Positions 49,380 to 59,385 are shown, counted from the stretch's first letter. The stretch: DNA of 64,000 bases from CBDHFQ01 sp965262565 (GCA_965262565.1 CBDHFQ010000017.1:287370-351369), one strand, 5' to 3'. Notes: generated by a model not told the origin, from the sequence alone. Numbers and translations are program-made.

Positions 49380-50771
49380 ATGACACTACTCAAAAGATCA
49401 TACCTCCTGTGGATAGGTACGCTTCTTTTCATCGGTTCTATATCAAGTTGCCAGTCCGTTCAGAGAGATTATACAGAACAAGACCTGGCGTTAGCATGGG
49501 CAGACATGACTTTATATATCACCCAGTTCACACCAGCGAATTCCCCTACTTTTGCTTCGAGGTGCCTGGGATACATTGGCCTGACGATGTACGAATCTAT
49601 CGTGCATGGCAATCCTTCTTATCAATCCATGGCTGGCCAATTAAATGAGCTGAATAATCTTCCACAACCAGACATGTCTCAGGAATACCAGTGGGAACTG
49701 GCCTTAAATGCTGCTCAAGCGACCATTTTGGATAGTATTTATATACAAACTTCTGACGAAAATAAGCTAAAGATCGACTCATTGGAACAAGTCTTCTATC
49801 GCTACTATACATCCAAAGCCTCGAACAGTTCGGTAGTGAAAAGATCCGTCGCTTATGGTCAGTCGATCGCTCAAGCCATTTTTGAATGGTCCAAAACAGA
49901 TGGCGGACATAGGGGCTATCTCAGAAATTTTGATAAATCTGCTGTCCACCCAGATAGACCTGGCTCGTGGAAACCCCCACTCTATGCTCAATCCTTCAGT
50001 CATCATCCGCTACATCCTCATTGGGGCAGCAATCGTACCTTTTTGGCGGTAAATGCCGACATAGAGACCCCGGAAATGGTACCTTATGATACGACTGAAC
50101 ATTCTCCCTATTTCAATGAGTTCCGGGCTGTATATGAGAAGGAATTAGTATTGACCCAAGAGGAAAAAGAAACGGCCATATGGTGGAGCGATGATCCTGA
50201 CGATACCTTTACTCCACCCGGACATTCTTACTACCTTGCTTCATTGGCCCTAAAGAAAACCGGCGCTCCTCTTATTCACTGGGCAGCAACCTATGCAAAA
50301 GTGGGAATAGCCGTGGCAGATGCTTTTATTATGTGTTGGAAATGGAAATATCATCACTTTTCTGAGCGCCCCAATACCTTTGTTCCCCAATTTATAGATC
50401 CGAGTTGGGAATCTTTCTGGCCCGATCCCCCTTTTCCTTCTTTTCCTTCGGGACACGCTATTCAGGCCGCAGCAGCCACCGTCGTACTGACAGATCAATT
50501 TGGAGAGCCTTTTGCCTTTATCGATAGTGCGCATGTAGGCAGAGAAAGAGATGAATTGCGCGATACGGATTTTAAAGCGCGATCATTTAATTCATTTTGG
50601 GAAGTGGCGGAAGAAACAGCTGACTCCCGATTTTATGGTGGAATTCATACTCATCAGGATAATCAGGTAGGATTAGAAGAAGGAAGTAAGATTGCGAAAC
50701 ACGTCAATGCATTGAACTGGAGAACAGGCGAAAACTCGTTCGTTGATCCCAATCGTCAAAAAGCGAATTAG
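49380..50771 (+). CDS. Vanadium haloperoxidase/PAP2-type enzyme
   Basis: The 463-residue lipoprotein (lipobox ISSC, about residue 24) has a C-terminal acid phosphatase/vanadium-peroxidase fold. All three active-site motifs are intact: KX6RP at K323 (KYHHFSERP), PSGH at 356-359 (FPSGHAIQAA) and SRX5HX3D at S416-D427 (SRFYGGIHTHQD). The same pocket binds phosphate in PAP2 phosphatases and vanadate in haloperoxidases, and sequence cannot choose between them. The stop codon abuts the start of the next gene with no spacing, so the two are co-translated. It is probably surface- or periplasm-exposed. Confidence 0.9.
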   Translation: MTLLKRSYLLWIGTLLFIGSISSCQSVQRDYTEQDLALAWADMTLYITQFTPANSPTFASRCLGYIGLTMYESIVHGNPSYQSMAGQLNELNNLPQPDMSQEYQWELALNAAQATILDSIYIQTSDENKLKIDSLEQVFYRYYTSKASNSSVVKRSVAYGQSIAQAIFEWSKTDGGHRGYLRNFDKSAVHPDRPGSWKPPLYAQSFSHHPLHPHWGSNRTFLAVNADIETPEMVPYDTTEHSPYFNEFRAVYEKELVLTQEEKETAIWWSDDPDDTFTPPGHSYYLASLALKKTGAPLIHWAATYAKVGIAVADAFIMCWKWKYHHFSERPNTFVPQFIDPSWESFWPDPPFPSFPSGHAIQAAAATVVLTDQFGEPFAFIDSAHVGRERDELRDTDFKARSFNSFWEVAEETADSRFYGGIHTHQDNQVGLEEGSKIAKHVNALNWRTGENSFVDPNRQKAN

Positions 50772-52493
50772 ATGAAAAGTACTACAAAAGAAGATTTAAA
50801 GAGAAAATCAGGAAAGATAATAGCTTACTTATTTATCCTCGTGTGTACTTGTGGGTCGGTAGCGGTGTATTCTCAGACTCACTTTAAAGAAATCACCTCA
50901 GAAGCGGGCATTGATCATCAATTTGTCGTTTATGAAGGGATGTTTGGCGGAGGTGCCTGTGTGTTTGATCTGAATAATGATGGCTTTGAAGATGTGTTTA
51001 TGACCAGCGGAATGAATGAAGATGTGCTATATCTGAACAATGGGGATGGCACTTTTAGGAACATTTATGAAGGATCAGGGCTGGAGGAAACAAGAAAATA
51101 TGTTACTCAGGGCGTAGTAGGCGCAGATGTAAACAGAGATGGTTGGGTAGATGTATTTATTACCACCATCACCCGAAAAGATACAGCGATAGAAATTCCC
51201 CGAGCCAACAATCTGTTTTTTCTCAATAATGGCGATCAAACCTTTACTAATGCTACGGTGGAATACGGCATTGACCAACTCAATTCTTTCAGTACTGGGG
51301 CCAATTTCGGGGATGTTAATGCAGACGGATATCCCGATCTCTATGTGGGTAATTATTTCCAAAATTATGAAGGGGAATTGACCTATATTAATGACGCAAC
51401 CATCGTAAGTGCGAATCAAACGTCTAAAGGCTATCTACTTCGGAATGAAAAGGGCAAAACGTTTAAGAATGTGTATGAGGATTACGGATTGAACTTTAAA
51501 GGATATGGCTTTGGAGGATTATTTACGGATTATGACAATGATGGCGACCAGGATTTGTTTGTCAATCACGATTTTGGATATAAAGCAACACCCAATTTTT
51601 TGTTTGAGAATCAATATCCAAGGAAGAGATTTAAAGATGTGAGTGAAGAAACGGAGATGGATCTGGCGATTAATTCGATGAATTCCGCTGTGGGAGATTA
51701 TGATAATGATGGGTGGATGGATTATTTCTTTACCAATATTCGATTTAACTATTTTATGATTTATAATCGAGAGGAGGGTATTTATGAGAATAAGACGAAG
51801 GAAATGGGCATGCATATATTGACGATTAGTTGGGGAGCGAACTTTGCCGATTTTGATCACGATGGAGACTTAGATTTATTTGTGGCCAATGGGGATTTAA
51901 ACCCGAATGATGTTCCGATGGGGGATTACTATTTTGAGAATGATGGAGGAAGATTTAAAGAGAAGGGTCGAGTAAAAGGAATTAATGATTATGGCATAGG
52001 AAGAGGTTCTGTGACCTTTGACATAGAAAATGATGGCGATTTGGATGTATTGGTGATCAATCAAAAGCCTGTGTTGGATTATCCCGTGTCTACCTTTACG
52101 CGTTTGTATCGAAATGATTCGACGATAGGAAATTGGCTAAAGGTTAAATTGGTCGGAAAAGAAGCTGAGACCAGAGGGATAGGATCTCGTGTGCATGTGG
52201 TGGTCGGGGAAGAGAAAATGATGCGGGAGATTGATGGAGGAGGTTCGAGTCATTTGTCCCAAAATTCTACGATCGCGCATTTTGGGGTAGGGAAAGCAGA
52301 GGTGATCGACTCAGTAATTGTCCGATGGACAGGTGGTAAAGAGCAGGTATTGGTCGATCAGCCCGTGAATCAATTGTTAGCAATAGAAGAAATAGTTTCC
52401 GAGGCTGGTTCTTTTCATTATGGTTGGGTGTTGGGGATGATTGCTTTGTTTATTTTGGTGGGAGCAGGAATGATGAGATGGAGGATATTCTAA
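50772..52493 (+). CDS. FG-GAP/VCBS-repeat protein with ASPIC/UnbV domain and C-terminal membrane helix
   Basis: The 573-residue protein has an N-terminal export signal (about 14-34) and FG-GAP/VCBS propeller blades with calcium loops (FDLNNDGFEDVF, DVNRDGWVDVF, DVNADGYPDLY, DYDNDGDQDLF, DFDHDGDLDLF). An ASPIC/UnbV domain follows (GIGSRVHVVVGE ... HFGVGKAEVIDSVIVRWTGG), then a C-terminal membrane helix (GWVLGMIALFILVGAGMM) with a basic tail. It is a shorter paralogue of the 45974 protein. It starts directly at the stop of the haloperoxidase gene, suggesting that the two work as a unit. Confidence 0.9.
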   Translation: MKSTTKEDLKRKSGKIIAYLFILVCTCGSVAVYSQTHFKEITSEAGIDHQFVVYEGMFGGGACVFDLNNDGFEDVFMTSGMNEDVLYLNNGDGTFRNIYEGSGLEETRKYVTQGVVGADVNRDGWVDVFITTITRKDTAIEIPRANNLFFLNNGDQTFTNATVEYGIDQLNSFSTGANFGDVNADGYPDLYVGNYFQNYEGELTYINDATIVSANQTSKGYLLRNEKGKTFKNVYEDYGLNFKGYGFGGLFTDYDNDGDQDLFVNHDFGYKATPNFLFENQYPRKRFKDVSEETEMDLAINSMNSAVGDYDNDGWMDYFFTNIRFNYFMIYNREEGIYENKTKEMGMHILTISWGANFADFDHDGDLDLFVANGDLNPNDVPMGDYYFENDGGRFKEKGRVKGINDYGIGRGSVTFDIENDGDLDVLVINQKPVLDYPVSTFTRLYRNDSTIGNWLKVKLVGKEAETRGIGSRVHVVVGEEKMMREIDGGGSSHLSQNSTIAHFGVGKAEVIDSVIVRWTGGKEQVLVDQPVNQLLAIEEIVSEAGSFHYGWVLGMIALFILVGAGMMRWRIF

Positions 52494-52566
52494 CATAAAT
52501 AGTTTATATTTAACCTATGGATTCATTATCCATTGACTAACTCTATGCTACTGAGGCTCGATATAT

Positions 52567-53871
52567 ATGACAGATATTTTTCGAAGGAATCATTGGCCAC
52601 ATCTCATCTTTACCTTCTTCCTATTAGGTTCAAGCGCATCTATGTGGAGTCAGGACATTAAGATGGCTAATCCCTCTTTTGAAGATGATCCCGCCATAGG
52701 AATTCCTCCCAAGGACTGGTTTAAATGTGGCAGCGTTAGTACTCCTGATATTCTACCGGGACCTTTTGAGGTGGATACGCCTCCTTATGAAGGTAATTCA
52801 TATGTGGGTATTGTGGCCAGATCGGATGAAACCCTGGAAACGATGGGCCAAGAATTACTCCAACCACTGCAAGAAGATCAGTGCTATTCTTTTGATATAC
52901 ATTTGGCTTATTTCCAATTATACCCCAATTACGAACCTATACAATTGCGCATTTGGGGAGGCAGAGTTAAATGTGAAAAAGAAGAATTGTTGTGGGAGTC
53001 AGGGGAAGTGCAAAGTACCGATTGGCACAAATTTACCGCCTATCTACATCCTGCGGAAGATTACCTTTATCTATTTTTTGAAGCGTATTATGCGAAAAAA
53101 GAACCTTATACAGGTTATATACTTATAGATGCCTTATCAGATATACGTCAGGAGGAAAGCGATGATTTTCTACCAGCGGATACGGTTATGTGTGCTGGAG
53201 ATAGCCTTGTGCTGGATGCTGGCGAGATTGATTTACCTATTATCTGGAATAATGAGTCTACCTCTGCTCAATATGTAATCAAAAAGGCAGGCACCTACTC
53301 TTTCAGCATTAATGCCCTTCAATGTACTTATCCCAACTCGGATACTATCGTGGTATCAACCTTAGACAGACCGATTTCTCTCCTTCAGGAAGATACTGTC
53401 ATTTGCGATCAGTTGCCTATCGATCTGGATGTAAGTACCGTGTCTGCTCAATCCTATGAATGGAACACGGGCGCCCAACAAGCATCACTCAAGGTAGAAC
53501 ATGGAGGTTTATATTGGGTGGATATTGCTAATGACCTCTGCTCTGTGAGGGATAGTATATTAATTGAGGAAACGACCTGTATTCCTTGTGATCTGTTTGC
53601 TCCCAATGTATTCTCCCCCAATAATGATGGAATACACGATGTATTTGTTCCACAACTCACATGCGATTTTTTTGATTTTAAGATGAAGATAGTGGATCGT
53701 TGGGGTCATACCGTTTTTCAGACCAATGACCTACAAGAATACTGGGATGGCACCATTCAAGGGCAAGAAGCAGCGTCTGGCACTTATAGCTATTCCATAA
53801 ATTATAGTTTTACCTTTTTTGGTAACATTCAACGTCAAAGCTATTCTGGTATTCTCACCCTACTAAGGTAA
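52567..53871 (+). CDS. Type IX secretion substrate with gliding-motility-type C-terminal domain
   Basis: The 434-residue protein has a signal peptide (cleavage near MWSQ), an N-terminal beta-sandwich (about 30-205, carbohydrate-binding-like DUF), two PKD/Ig-like modules (about 205-345) and the type B sorting signal (about 352-434). The sorting signal shows APNVFSPNNDGIHDVFVP, IVDRWGHTVFQTND and YWDGTIQGQEAASGTYSY. It is probably exported by the type IX system and attached to or released from the surface. It closes the SusCD-haloperoxidase locus; whether it is part of that operon is uncertain (73-bp gap). Confidence 0.88.
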   Translation: MTDIFRRNHWPHLIFTFFLLGSSASMWSQDIKMANPSFEDDPAIGIPPKDWFKCGSVSTPDILPGPFEVDTPPYEGNSYVGIVARSDETLETMGQELLQPLQEDQCYSFDIHLAYFQLYPNYEPIQLRIWGGRVKCEKEELLWESGEVQSTDWHKFTAYLHPAEDYLYLFFEAYYAKKEPYTGYILIDALSDIRQEESDDFLPADTVMCAGDSLVLDAGEIDLPIIWNNESTSAQYVIKKAGTYSFSINALQCTYPNSDTIVVSTLDRPISLLQEDTVICDQLPIDLDVSTVSAQSYEWNTGAQQASLKVEHGGLYWVDIANDLCSVRDSILIEETTCIPCDLFAPNVFSPNNDGIHDVFVPQLTCDFFDFKMKIVDRWGHTVFQTNDLQEYWDGTIQGQEAASGTYSYSINYSFTFFGNIQRQSYSGILTLLR

Positions 53872-54007
53872 ATGGTACTTACATCAGCCTCCACATGTCA
53901 AAGATAAAGGTCATACATCACTATGACTTCAATCATCTTTTTGAGTAACACAGGTTACTAACCCTCTGATTTATAGGACGTAAGTTTAAATATAAGACTT
54001 ATGTACC

Positions 54008-55420
54008 ATGAAAATAGAACAAATTTATACTGGGTGTTTGGCGGAAGCCGCGTATTATATCGAGTCTAACGGAGAGGCTGCAATCGTAGATCCTTTAAGA
54101 GAGGTTCAACCATATATTGACAAAGCAGCAGCAGATAAGGCAAAGATTAAATACATTTTCGAGACGCACTTTCACGCAGATTTTGTATCCGGGCACCAGA
54201 CCTTAGCTGAAAAGACCGGAGCAAGTATTGTTTTTGGACCTACTACAATGGAGACTGGATTTGAGAAGCAAGTAGCTACGGATGGAGAAGTATTCACACT
54301 GGGGGATGTAACAATAGAAGTATTACATACACCAGGACATACGATGGAAAGTAGTTGTTTCCTTTTAAAAGATGAAAAAGGCAAAGAAGTAGGTTTATTT
54401 ACAGGAGATACCCTATTTATAGGAGACGTGGGAAGACCCGACCTCGCCCAAAAAGTCATTCCAGATTTAACAGAAGAAAAACTGGCTGGATATCTTTTCG
54501 ATTCTTTGAGAACTAAGATCATGCCTTTAGCAGATGACATCATCATATATCCGGGACATGGAAGAGGATCCGCTTGTGGAAAGAACATGAGTAGTGAGAC
54601 GACGGATACTTTAGGTAACCAAAAGCGAACTAATTATGCCTTAAGACCGGAAATGGGTAAAGAAGCGTTCAAAAAAGAGCTTTTAGAAGGATTGACCCCC
54701 CCTCCAGGATATTTTCCCAAGAATGTTTTGATGAATATCCAGGGATATGAAAGCATAGATCATGTATTGGACAGAGGTATTACAGCATTGGCCCCTGAAC
54801 AATTCGAATTTCTGGCCAATGAAACAGAGGCGTTGATATTGGACACCAGACATCAGGATGCTTTTAGGGAAGGGCATATTCCGAATTCTATTTATATCGG
54901 ATTAGATGGAAATTTTGCTTCATGGGTGGGAATATTGATTCCAGATCTTAAACAAGAAATTCTCTTTATATGTGCGCCAGGAAGAGAAGAAGAAGTTGTA
55001 ACCAGATTAGCCAGAGTGGGGTACGATCATGCCATAGGTTATCTAGATGGGGGATTAGAAGCCTGGAGAGCAGAAAATAGAGAAATTGATACTGTTTCGT
55101 ATGTAGAGGCACAAGCATTAGGTCAATTGTTACCCGCTAACATTCTTGATGTAAGAAAAGCAAGTGAATATAACAGTGAACATGTAATCGGCGCTGTAAA
55201 TGCTCCATTAGATTATATTAATGAGAGTATGTTGTTAGTGAACAAAGACACAACCTATTATACTCATTGCGGCAGCGGATACAGATCATTGGTATTTATC
55301 TCCATTTTAAAAGCAAGGGGTTACCACAATCTTATAGATGTCAGAGGTGGATTTAATGCCATAAAAGAGCAAGGAACATTTGAGTTGTCGGATTATATAT
55401 GTCCCTCAACGATGTTATAG
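54008..55420 (+). CDS. MBL-fold hydrolase with two rhodanese domains
   Basis: The 470-residue cytosolic protein has three parts. An N-terminal metallo-beta-lactamase/persulfide-dioxygenase-like domain (about 1-190) carries the metal motif THFHADFVSGH, the later HTPGHTMESS and FTGDTLFIGDVGRPDL. Rhodanese domain 1 (about 265-355) has the atypical loop CAPGREEE. Rhodanese domain 2 (about 370-465) has a complete active loop HCGSGYRS with the catalytic cysteine. Such fusions oxidise glutathione persulfide or transfer sulfur in sulfide detoxification. Confidence 0.92.
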   Translation: MKIEQIYTGCLAEAAYYIESNGEAAIVDPLREVQPYIDKAAADKAKIKYIFETHFHADFVSGHQTLAEKTGASIVFGPTTMETGFEKQVATDGEVFTLGDVTIEVLHTPGHTMESSCFLLKDEKGKEVGLFTGDTLFIGDVGRPDLAQKVIPDLTEEKLAGYLFDSLRTKIMPLADDIIIYPGHGRGSACGKNMSSETTDTLGNQKRTNYALRPEMGKEAFKKELLEGLTPPPGYFPKNVLMNIQGYESIDHVLDRGITALAPEQFEFLANETEALILDTRHQDAFREGHIPNSIYIGLDGNFASWVGILIPDLKQEILFICAPGREEEVVTRLARVGYDHAIGYLDGGLEAWRAENREIDTVSYVEAQALGQLLPANILDVRKASEYNSEHVIGAVNAPLDYINESMLLVNKDTTYYTHCGSGYRSLVFISILKARGYHNLIDVRGGFNAIKEQGTFELSDYICPSTML

Positions 55421-55623
55421 GATGAGTTTCGGCATGAAGTGCGTGTAGGAGTAAAGGATGATTGCAGGTAGTGTTAAAGGTTGGTTTAGCCAGGAAACTT
55501 TACTCCACATCACATCACTAGGGGAAGGGCCTACAGGTCTCTTCTCCTTCTCATTGGTATCCATAAATAAGCTATGTATACCTCTTTGCATCTATAAACT
55601 ATTATATGTTTAATGGAGAATCT

Positions 55624-56592
55624 ATGAAAGCCATTACACGCCATCAATACGGTCCACCAGAGGTATTACACATTCAGGAAATACCAAAACCCATTCCTCA
55701 GGCAAATGAAGTATTGATCAAAGTTCATGCTACCACGGTCAATAGAACAGATTGTGGCATTTTGTGGGGAAAGCCATTGATTATTCTATTGTTCACCGGA
55801 TTATTCAAGCCTCGTACTCCTTTTTTAGGTACTGATGTGGCTGGGGTAGTCGAAGCTGTAGGATCAGAGGTAACTTCCTTTCAGCCAGGTGATAGGGTGT
55901 GGGGATTAGATGACAATGGGCTAGGCAGCCAGGCTCAGTACATTACCCTTTTGGAAGAGCGGCCATTGATTCATTTGCCGGATCACATTTCTTTTGAGGA
56001 GGCTGCTGCAAGTGCTGAAGGAGCACATTATGCTTATAATTTTATCAACAAAGTAAAGCTTCATCCTGGAATGGAGGTACTTGTCAATGGCGCCACGGGA
56101 GCGATCGGTTCTGCTGCCGTGCAAATACTCGTTCATTATGGGGTTAAAGTGACTGCCGTTGCCAATACTCCGAATCTTGAGTTGGTCAGGAATTTAGGTG
56201 CTGAAAGAGTAATTGATTATTACTTAGAAGATTTTACTCAAGTTGATGAGCAATATGATGTAGTGTTTGATGCGGTTGGCAAGAGTTCGTTTGGTAAGTG
56301 CAAGGATCTATTGAAACCCAAAGGGATATACATGTCCACTGAATTAGGATATATGGCTCAAAATATTTTCCTGGCCCTAATTACGCCTTTGCTGGGAGGG
56401 AAAAAAGTCATTTTTCCTGTTCCTGTCAATTGTAAAAGAAGCTTATGGTTCATCAAACAATTAATTGAAGCGGGAGCGTTTAAAGCGGTCATAGATCGCA
56501 CGTATTCGATGGACCAAATGAGGGAGGCCTATACCTATGTACATTCGGGGAAGAAGACAGGAAATGTGGTGATTACTTATCAGGAAGATTAA
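55624..56592 (+). CDS. NAD(P)-dependent alcohol dehydrogenase, MDR family
   Basis: The 322-residue medium-chain dehydrogenase/reductase resembles quinone-oxidoreductase or zinc-less alcohol dehydrogenases. The start MKAITRHQYGPPEVL is the family pattern, which is why ATG 55624 is preferred to ATG 55606; a GGAG lies just upstream. The cofactor-binding turn is NGATGAIGSAAVQIL (about 145-160), and FLGTDVAGVVEAVGSEV is conserved. No structural zinc cysteines are seen. Substrate unknown. Confidence 0.88.
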   Translation: MKAITRHQYGPPEVLHIQEIPKPIPQANEVLIKVHATTVNRTDCGILWGKPLIILLFTGLFKPRTPFLGTDVAGVVEAVGSEVTSFQPGDRVWGLDDNGLGSQAQYITLLEERPLIHLPDHISFEEAAASAEGAHYAYNFINKVKLHPGMEVLVNGATGAIGSAAVQILVHYGVKVTAVANTPNLELVRNLGAERVIDYYLEDFTQVDEQYDVVFDAVGKSSFGKCKDLLKPKGIYMSTELGYMAQNIFLALITPLLGGKKVIFPVPVNCKRSLWFIKQLIEAGAFKAVIDRTYSMDQMREAYTYVHSGKKTGNVVITYQED

Positions 56593-56792
56593 CGTTTCAT
56601 CCTTGATGCTCATCTGTTGATACTTGTTGGTGTTGTTGATGACTTCTTTTTTAGGCCAGTTTTTGGTCATCTCGTTCATTTTTGAGGGCTATCGCTTCTT
56701 TTGCGGCTAGTACAACCATTGCAACAAAATTCAGCCCAACCTATTATTACCACAAACCGTTTATTCAATACAAAGCTCCGGCGCATTGATCT

Positions 56793-57341
56793 ATGAAAAA
56801 AATCTTACTTTACCTCCTATCCATATCCCTACTGTTACTCATTCTGAGAGGTCCCATCTATCGACAGTTGGTGCAATATCAGGTCGTCGGAGAAAGGCAA
56901 CTAATCCCCCTTACTGACCCTGAGCTACTGGCGATCATTGACCAAGAGGCAGAAGGAGATATCCGCGGAATCCAGGAAATCATCCACATTGGCCTACAAA
57001 TTACTAACCAAACCCTCCATTTCACTACAGGCAAAGCTTCCCGAAATCCCAATCAACTGTTCCGAACCCAAAAAGCAAATTGTATCGGGTATTCAGCTCT
57101 GTTTCATTCTGTCGTCCATCATCTGATCCATACATATGACTTCAGCCAACGAATAAAGCCTAAGCACCTGATAGGAAAAATCCATATATTAGGTATAGAT
57201 ATACACCCATTGTTCGACAGCCCCTTTTTTAAGGACCACGATTTCAACCAACTCACCGACTTGGAAACGGGAAAAGTATACCATATTGATCCCAGTGTAA
57301 GCGATTATCTATATATCCGATTTGTAACTGCCGAGAATTAA
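56793..57341 (+). CDS. Transglutaminase-like membrane-anchored protein
   Basis: The 182-residue protein has a single N-terminal transmembrane helix (about 3-19). The triad of a transglutaminase-like cysteine protease fold can be aligned: C97 in KANCIGYSALF, H149 in FKDHDFNQL, and D166 in YHIDPSVSDY. The arrangement (Cys-His-Asp with correct order and spacing) supports the fold but the activity is unproven. It lies between an alcohol dehydrogenase and an EamA transporter, with no obvious functional link. Confidence 0.6.
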   Translation: MKKILLYLLSISLLLLILRGPIYRQLVQYQVVGERQLIPLTDPELLAIIDQEAEGDIRGIQEIIHIGLQITNQTLHFTTGKASRNPNQLFRTQKANCIGYSALFHSVVHHLIHTYDFSQRIKPKHLIGKIHILGIDIHPLFDSPFFKDHDFNQLTDLETGKVYHIDPSVSDYLYIRFVTAEN

Positions 57342-57390
57342 CGCTTTTTCCTCACTGACGCAATTATTATAGCGTACTATCATTGATTAT

Positions 57391-58332
57391 ATGAAGCATA
57401 TCTTAGAAAAAGCGTTTAATACCCCCTCTACCACTGGCGTCATCTATGCATTGACCGCCACCACCTTACTTTCTTTTAAAGGAATTTTTGTCAAGTTGGC
57501 GTATGCAGAAGAGGTGTCGCTCATGGACTTGATGTACTACCGCATTCTGTTCGCCCTCCCCTTACTTTGGACCTATGCTTATTACAAAAAGGGAAAGGAT
57601 ATTGCCCAACTTCCCACATTTAAACAACTCCTTAACTGTATCTTAGCCGGATTCCTGGGGTACTATATGGCGACCATGATGGATTTCTATTCGCTAAAGC
57701 ATATTCCTGTCAATGTGAGTAGAATTTTCCTTTATACGTTTCCCATATATGTGTTGGTCTGGAATGCATTGATCGATAGAAAATTACCCCCTATAGGATA
57801 TATCCTCGCTTTCATTCTGGTCCAAATCGGGTTATACTTTACTTTAGGAGGGTTTGCAACAGCTACTATCCAACAAAATAGAGCTGGAGCCATCTTTGCC
57901 TTAATAGCAGCCATTAGCTACTCCTTGTATATCATCATCAATCAACAAACAGTTAGACAGATGGGAAGCGTATTGTTTACTGTCTACGCAATTACTTTTT
58001 CCTTTCTGTTTTTAAATATTCATTTTCTAGTGGCTGGAATCCCTTTATCTCTATCCATTTCCGCTAAAGGGGTTACTATCATTTTTATCATTTCTGTGTT
58101 TTGCACCTTCGCCCCACTTCTCCTCATTGCCGAAGCCATACATATGATTGGTGCTACAAAATTTTCTTTATTTAGCGTTCTGGGGCCCATTATTACAGCA
58201 GTATTTGCCTATTTGATACTGGGAGAGGAAATGACTCCCCAACAAATGATAGGAGCAACCTTAGTGATTGCGGTCATTTATGTGATGGAAACGCGAAGGA
58301 AAAAAATGCAGGCTAAACTAACTAAGGCATAA
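57391..58332 (+). CDS. EamA/DMT-family permease
   Basis: The 313-residue inner-membrane protein has ten transmembrane helices and two EamA repeats. The first is TTLLSFKGIFVKLAYAEEVSL and LMDLMYYRILFALPLLWTY, the second AGAIFALIAAISYSLYIIINQQ and FSVLGPIITAVFAYLILGEE. Members export amino acids or other metabolites, and the substrate is not deducible. It starts 49 bp after the transglutaminase-like gene on the same strand. Confidence 0.9.
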   Translation: MKHILEKAFNTPSTTGVIYALTATTLLSFKGIFVKLAYAEEVSLMDLMYYRILFALPLLWTYAYYKKGKDIAQLPTFKQLLNCILAGFLGYYMATMMDFYSLKHIPVNVSRIFLYTFPIYVLVWNALIDRKLPPIGYILAFILVQIGLYFTLGGFATATIQQNRAGAIFALIAAISYSLYIIINQQTVRQMGSVLFTVYAITFSFLFLNIHFLVAGIPLSLSISAKGVTIIFIISVFCTFAPLLLIAEAIHMIGATKFSLFSVLGPIITAVFAYLILGEEMTPQQMIGATLVIAVIYVMETRRKKMQAKLTKA

Positions 58333-58486
58333 TTCAAAGATCTCCTTTACCACTTATTTCAGCATGAGTTACCTTAACTAGTTTCTATTTGGTCGCCATT
58401 ATTATTATACAAATAATGGATGATCATTGAGTAGCTTAAGATCACAACTAATAAGAATATTACTAAAACTGAAACATCTACCCGTT

Positions 58487-58882
58487 ATGAATACCTTTCT
58501 CATCATCGCCAATGTGTTATTGTTCGTCGCCTTCGTGATTCACACTTTTGTAGGAGATAAAGAACTATCTGTTCTAGCTCCTGAGGATCAAGCTGAAAAC
58601 GCTTTGGACCGACGAGAGAAATGGACCATGGCCCGTTGTGGTTGGCATTGGATCTCATTTGATTTACTGTTTGCCAGCATTGGATTAGGGCTGATTATAT
58701 TTACGGATGTGTTGCCCGATGAAGCTACTTTGTTGTCGCTTTTGAGTATTTATTTAATGGGCTATGGATTGGTGTGGTTGTTAGTCATTATGATATCGAA
58801 ACCTTTTCCCGCCCGTTTTTTGAAGTTGGGCCAATGGATCTTGCTCGTCTTGATCAGTGGCTTGATTTATATGGGGAGCTAA
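58487..58882 (+). CDS. Small three-helix membrane protein
   Basis: The 131-residue protein has hydrophobic segments at about 3-22, 58-78, 85-107 and 113-130, three or four membrane helices, separated by a charged loop. I do not recognise a family. The ATG at 58487 (MNTFLIIANVLLF) is chosen; the upstream in-frame codon at 58427 is TTG. The end lies 29 bp before the preferred start of the GNAT gene. Function unknown. Confidence 0.65.
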   Translation: MNTFLIIANVLLFVAFVIHTFVGDKELSVLAPEDQAENALDRREKWTMARCGWHWISFDLLFASIGLGLIIFTDVLPDEATLLSLLSIYLMGYGLVWLLVIMISKPFPARFLKLGQWILLVLISGLIYMGS

Positions 58883-58911
58883 CTGAAGGTGAGCATGAAT
58901 GTAGAAGTTAT

Positions 58912-59385
58912 ATGAATCTCGATAAGCTAAAGATAGATAAATTTACTAAAGAAGATTATTCAGTATTTCTTTCTTGGTTCAATGATCCTTGCTTGAACAG
59001 TGCGTTAGGCCCCATGAAAGAAGGAGATGGTTGGTTGGAAGCGGTGCTAAATCAAACAGATGGAGAAGAATATAGCGCATGGATTAAAAACGAGCTAGTT
59101 GCGGTGATTGGTATCTATTTCCCAACGAAAGAAGATCCGTTTTATGTCATTAGTCAATTGGCCGTAAAACCAGAGTTAAGGAGAAATGGAATAGGAAAGA
59201 AAGTGATTCATCAGTTGATGAAAAAATATCGATGGCAATCCTGGAAGGCGTTTGTGAGTAAAGAGAATACAAGGGCAATGAGTTTTTTTGAGAGCATTGG
59301 ATGGCAGAGGATGGTGGTTGGTGCCAATGAACATAGAATGCATGTATTCGGATACCGAGAAGGCCAATTGAAAAAAGAACAATAG
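58912..59385 (+). CDS. GNAT-family N-acetyltransferase
   Basis: The 157-residue acetyltransferase has a GNAT core: VISQLAVKPELRRNGIGKKVIHQLM contains the acetyl-CoA-binding R-x-x-G-x-G/A loop (RRNGIG), and NTRAMSFFESIGWQRM is the usual motif B. The ATG at 58912 (MNLDKLKID) is preferred; a longer frame from 58774 would overlap the membrane-protein gene by over 100 bp. The substrate is unknown. Confidence 0.85.
   Translation: MNLDKLKIDKFTKEDYSVFLSWFNDPCLNSALGPMKEGDGWLEAVLNQTDGEEYSAWIKNELVAVIGIYFPTKEDPFYVISQLAVKPELRRNGIGKKVIHQLMKKYRWQSWKAFVSKENTRAMSFFESIGWQRMVVGANEHRMHVFGYREGQLKKEQ

Noticed and set aside
55421..55605. Possible tRNA or small RNA in the gap before the alcohol dehydrogenase
   Set aside because: No cloverleaf, T-loop GGTTCGA-type box or CCA end could be found.
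56461..56679. 72-residue minus-strand frame at the end of the alcohol dehydrogenase gene
   Set aside because: More than half overlaps the dehydrogenase coding region in antisense, and no recognisable domain is present.
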